Shown here one piece after another: positions 5,950-7,720 of a stretch of DNA of 7,720 bases. A program made the translations under genes and the position numbers. The notes under the pieces are model-generated. The model worked only from the letters and a program-made list of their open reading frames with translations, did no database searches and was not told the origin of the DNA. The stretch is taken from contig JAYUMU010000098.1 in assembly GCA_043762325.1 (NCBI GenBank), positions 1 through 7,720 on the forward strand. Direction: 5' to 3'. Each line of letters starts with the position of its first letter. Position 1 is the first letter of the stretch. Origin of the DNA: JANXSS01 sp025356535 (GTDB taxonomy: Bacteria; Pseudomonadota; Gammaproteobacteria; Burkholderiales; Burkholderiaceae_D).

Positions 5950-6034
5950 AAGAAGCTGTCTTAAGAAGCAGTTGCAAGAAGCAGTTGCGGGAACCAGCTG
6001 TTCAAAGCAGTCGTTGCAAGCAGCTGCGGTAACC
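5950..6034. repeat. Degenerate 13-base tandem repeats upstream of matB
   Basis: Two exact copies of AAGAAGCAGTTGC (5963-5975, 5976-5988) follow one diverged copy, AAGAAGCTGTCTT (5950-5962). Looser copies continue: GGGAACCAGCTGTTC (5989-6003), AAAGCAGTCGTTGC (6004-6017) and AAGCAGCTGCGGTAACC (6018-6034). They sit in the crotonase-matB spacer. There is no spacer-repeat alternation, so this is not a CRISPR array. It could be a set of regulator sites or plain slippage; nothing in the sequence decides which. Confidence 0.55.
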
Positions 6035-6042
6035 GATCACCA

Positions 6043-6057
6043 TATAAAAACAAGAGA
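6043..6057 (+). promoter_or_regulatory. Possible -10 element and ribosome-binding site in front of matB
   Basis: TATAAA (6043-6048) resembles a -10 element, and AAGAGA (6052-6057) is a weak Shine-Dalgarno sequence nine bases before ATG 6067. The only -35-like TTGCAA (6014-6019) is 23 bases upstream of the -10, which is too far for a standard sigma-70 promoter. The two elements are also so close that a transcript starting about seven bases after this -10 would lack most of the Shine-Dalgarno, so they are unlikely to work together. matB may instead be read from the lgt-crotonase transcript or by an activator. Confidence 0.22.
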
Positions 6058-6066
6058 CAACGAATC

Positions 6067-7575
6067 ATGAACGCCAATCTGTACGCCCTGTTCGCTTCAC
6101 GCTTTCCCGAAGACCGCTCCGCCTGCTGCATCGAAACCAGCGGCGGCGCCCTCTACTCCTGGCAGGATGTGGAACGCGCCAGCGGTCGCATTGCCAATCT
6201 GTTGCGCAGCCTGAATCTGCCACCCGCCGCACGCATTGCCGTGCAGGTTGAAAAATCCGCCGAAGCGTTGATCCTGTATCTGGCGACGATCCGCGCCGGC
6301 TACGTCTACCTGCCGTTGAACAGTGCTTACCGCGCTGCCGAAATCGATTATTTCATCGGCAATGCACAGCCTTCGGTGGTGGTCTGCGCGCCGGACAATT
6401 TTGGCTGGACCTCGAAGATCGCATTCCAGCGCGGTACCGCCCATGTCTTCACGCTCGGCGACGACCGCACCGGTTCGCTGCTGGCGCGAGCGGCCACGCA
6501 ATCGGACCATTTCGAAACCGTGCAATCGGCGCCGGACGACCTGGCCGCGATCCTGTACACCTCGGGCACGACTGGCCGCAGCAAGGGCGCCATGCTCTCG
6601 CACGCCAACCTGGCGTCGAATGCATTGACCCTGCAACGCGCCTGGCACTGGCAGCCGGGCGACGTGCTGTTGCATGCACTGCCGCTGTTCCATGTACACG
6701 GCCTGTTCGTGGCATCGCACGGCGCACTGCTCAATGGCAGCAAGATGATCTTCCTGAACCGTTTCGATGCGCAAGACGTGATCCGCCTGCTGCCACGCGC
6801 GACGATCTTCATGGGCGTGCCGACATTTTATGTGCGGTTGCTGACGGAACCATCGTTTGATGCCAGCGCCTGCCGTTCGGTGCGGCTGTTCATCTCCGGC
6901 TCCGCGCCGCTGCTGCGCGACACCTTCGACAGCTTTCAACAGCGCACCGGCCATGTGATCCTGGAGCGCTACGGCATGAGTGAAACCACCATGCTGACCT
7001 CGAACCCGTACGACGGCGAACGTCGCGGCGGCACCGTCGGATTGCCGTTGAAGGATGTGCGGGTGCGGGTCGTCGATGAACAGGGCCGCGCATGCCAGGT
7101 GGGTGAGATCGGCGCCATCGAAGTACAGGGACCGAACGTGTTCCACGGTTACTGGCAGATGCCGGAAAAGACCGCCGAGGAATTCACCGTCGACCGATTC
7201 TTCCGCACCGGTGACGTCGGCCGCTTCGACGCCGACGGCTATCTGTCGATCGTCGGGCGCAGCAAGGATCTGATCATCACGGGTGGCTACAACGTCTATC
7301 CGAAAGAGATCGAATCGGTACTCGATGACATGGAAAGCGTCGTTGAATCGGCCGTCATCGGCGTGCCGCATGCCGATTTCGGTGAAGCCGTCACTGCTGT
7401 CATCGTCCGCAACTCGGGTTCGAGCGTCTCCGAAGCTGCCATCATCGCAGAATTGAAAGCGCAGATCGCCAATTTCAAGGTGCCGAAACGGGTCCATTTC
7501 GTCGACGACCTGCCGCGCAATACGATGGGAAAAGTACAAAAAAACGTGCTGCGGGAACGCTTCAAGGATGCTTGA
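6067..7575 (+). CDS. matB: Malonyl-CoA synthetase MatB (malonate-CoA ligase, EC 6.2.1.76)
   Basis: A 502-residue acyl-adenylate-forming enzyme that activates malonate (often also methylmalonate) with ATP and CoA to malonyl-CoA in the cytoplasm. The ANL-family motifs are in order: P-loop YTSGTTGRSKGA (164-175), the ATP-binding block ERYGMSETTM (300-309), TGD (381-383), the hinge GRSKDLIITGGYNVYP (397-412), and the catalytic lysine in NTMGKVQKN (Lys489). Several stretches closely match rhizobial MatB as I remember it: VQVEKSAEALILYLA (60-73), RLFISGSAPLL (273-283) and ESAVIGVPHADFGE (427-440). That separates it from general acyl-CoA synthetases. The length of about 500 fits MatB. No malonyl-CoA decarboxylase (matA) or malonate transporter (matC) lies in the window, so the fate of malonyl-CoA (fatty acid or polyketide supply, or malonate use) is open. 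The start at 6067 has a weak AAGAGA ribosome-binding site. Confidence 0.9.
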   Translation: MNANLYALFASRFPEDRSACCIETSGGALYSWQDVERASGRIANLLRSLNLPPAARIAVQVEKSAEALILYLATIRAGYVYLPLNSAYRAAEIDYFIGNAQPSVVVCAPDNFGWTSKIAFQRGTAHVFTLGDDRTGSLLARAATQSDHFETVQSAPDDLAAILYTSGTTGRSKGAMLSHANLASNALTLQRAWHWQPGDVLLHALPLFHVHGLFVASHGALLNGSKMIFLNRFDAQDVIRLLPRATIFMGVPTFYVRLLTEPSFDASACRSVRLFISGSAPLLRDTFDSFQQRTGHVILERYGMSETTMLTSNPYDGERRGGTVGLPLKDVRVRVVDEQGRACQVGEIGAIEVQGPNVFHGYWQMPEKTAEEFTVDRFFRTGDVGRFDADGYLSIVGRSKDLIITGGYNVYPKEIESVLDDMESVVESAVIGVPHADFGEAVTAVIVRNSGSSVSEAAIIAELKAQIANFKVPKRVHFVDDLPRNTMGKVQKNVLRERFKDA

Positions 7576-7633
7576 AACGGTTGTCTGAAAACCGGGGCCC
7601 GCAGCCCGGGCTTACGAAGCGAACCGCCAAAAG

Positions 7634-7660
7634 AAAAGCGGCTGCACGAATGCAGCCGCT
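7634..7660 (-). terminator. Leftward rho-independent terminator, probably of a gene beyond the right edge
   Basis: A perfect 10-bp stem, AGCGGCTGCA (7637-7646) and TGCAGCCGCT (7651-7660), closes a CGAA loop. On the minus strand it is followed by TTTT, C and TTTT; the plus side has no T run. It therefore ends leftward transcription. A TGA at 7715-7713 on the minus strand could be the stop of that gene, but too little sequence is visible to say. It may also serve weakly as the end of matB transcription. Confidence 0.72.
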
Positions 7661-7720
7661 CTGAAAACATTCCCGCCTGTGCCGCTTTGCCGGCATCCCG
7701 AACCAAAACGGTTCAAGGTG

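Noticed and set aside
5950..6034. CRISPR array
   Set aside because: Units are only 13-17 bases, degenerate and directly adjacent, with no unique spacers and no cas genes.
6097..7539. Minus-strand open frame of 480 codons opposite matB
   Set aside because: It is a complement shadow of a clearly coding gene; its composition is unlike a real protein and no motif is seen.
7592..7611. GC-rich imperfect hairpin after matB as its terminator
   Set aside because: The arms pair imperfectly and no T tract follows on the plus strand.

Overview
The window looks like a chromosomal segment of a Burkholderiales betaproteobacterium. The reasons are high GC with GC-rich third positions, a small Trp-rich membrane protein of a type I associate with this order, a 557-residue IlvD, and a PIP-box promoter of the HrpB/HrpX (group 2 hrp) kind. 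Oxalobacteraceae such as Herbaspirillum or Collimonas, or Comamonadaceae, would fit. I cannot decide the genus.

Left part (1-1681). Positions 97-1308 on the minus strand hold the first 404 codons of a type III secretion translocon-like protein of the HrpF/NopX (NolX) family. It is cut by the end of an IS21-like insertion sequence whose terminus I place at 96. The rest of the element and the 3' part of the gene lie outside the window. Upstream is a complete PIP-box promoter (TTCGG-N15-TTCGT-N31-TATTAT, 1485 down to 1424), so the gene was probably an HrpB/HrpX regulon member before the insertion.

Middle (1682-4287). A periplasmic monohaem cytochrome c (minus, with a clear terminator at 1634-1656) is divergent from a small Trp-rich membrane protein (plus). 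The Trp-rich gene converges on ilvD (minus) over a shared hairpin at 2436-2459. IlvD is the dihydroxy-acid dehydratase of branched-chain amino-acid synthesis. ilvD is divergent from lgt across a short promoter region.

Right part (4288-7720). lgt (prolipoprotein diacylglyceryl transferase) is followed after only 2 bases by a crotonase-family gene. A 169-base spacer with degenerate 13-base repeats then leads to a malonyl-CoA synthetase (matB). The crotonase lacks one of the two catalytic glutamates of classical enoyl-CoA hydratases. Its position beside matB allows, but does not prove, a role in malonyl-CoA or related acyl-CoA metabolism. A strong terminator at 7634-7660 points leftward and probably serves a gene beyond the right edge.

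Overall this is housekeeping metabolism and envelope biogenesis, with one virulence or symbiosis-type gene at the left that has been broken by a transposon. I see no clearly new biological system. The most noteworthy items are the IS-disrupted translocon gene with its intact regulatory promoter, and the atypical crotonase next to matB.
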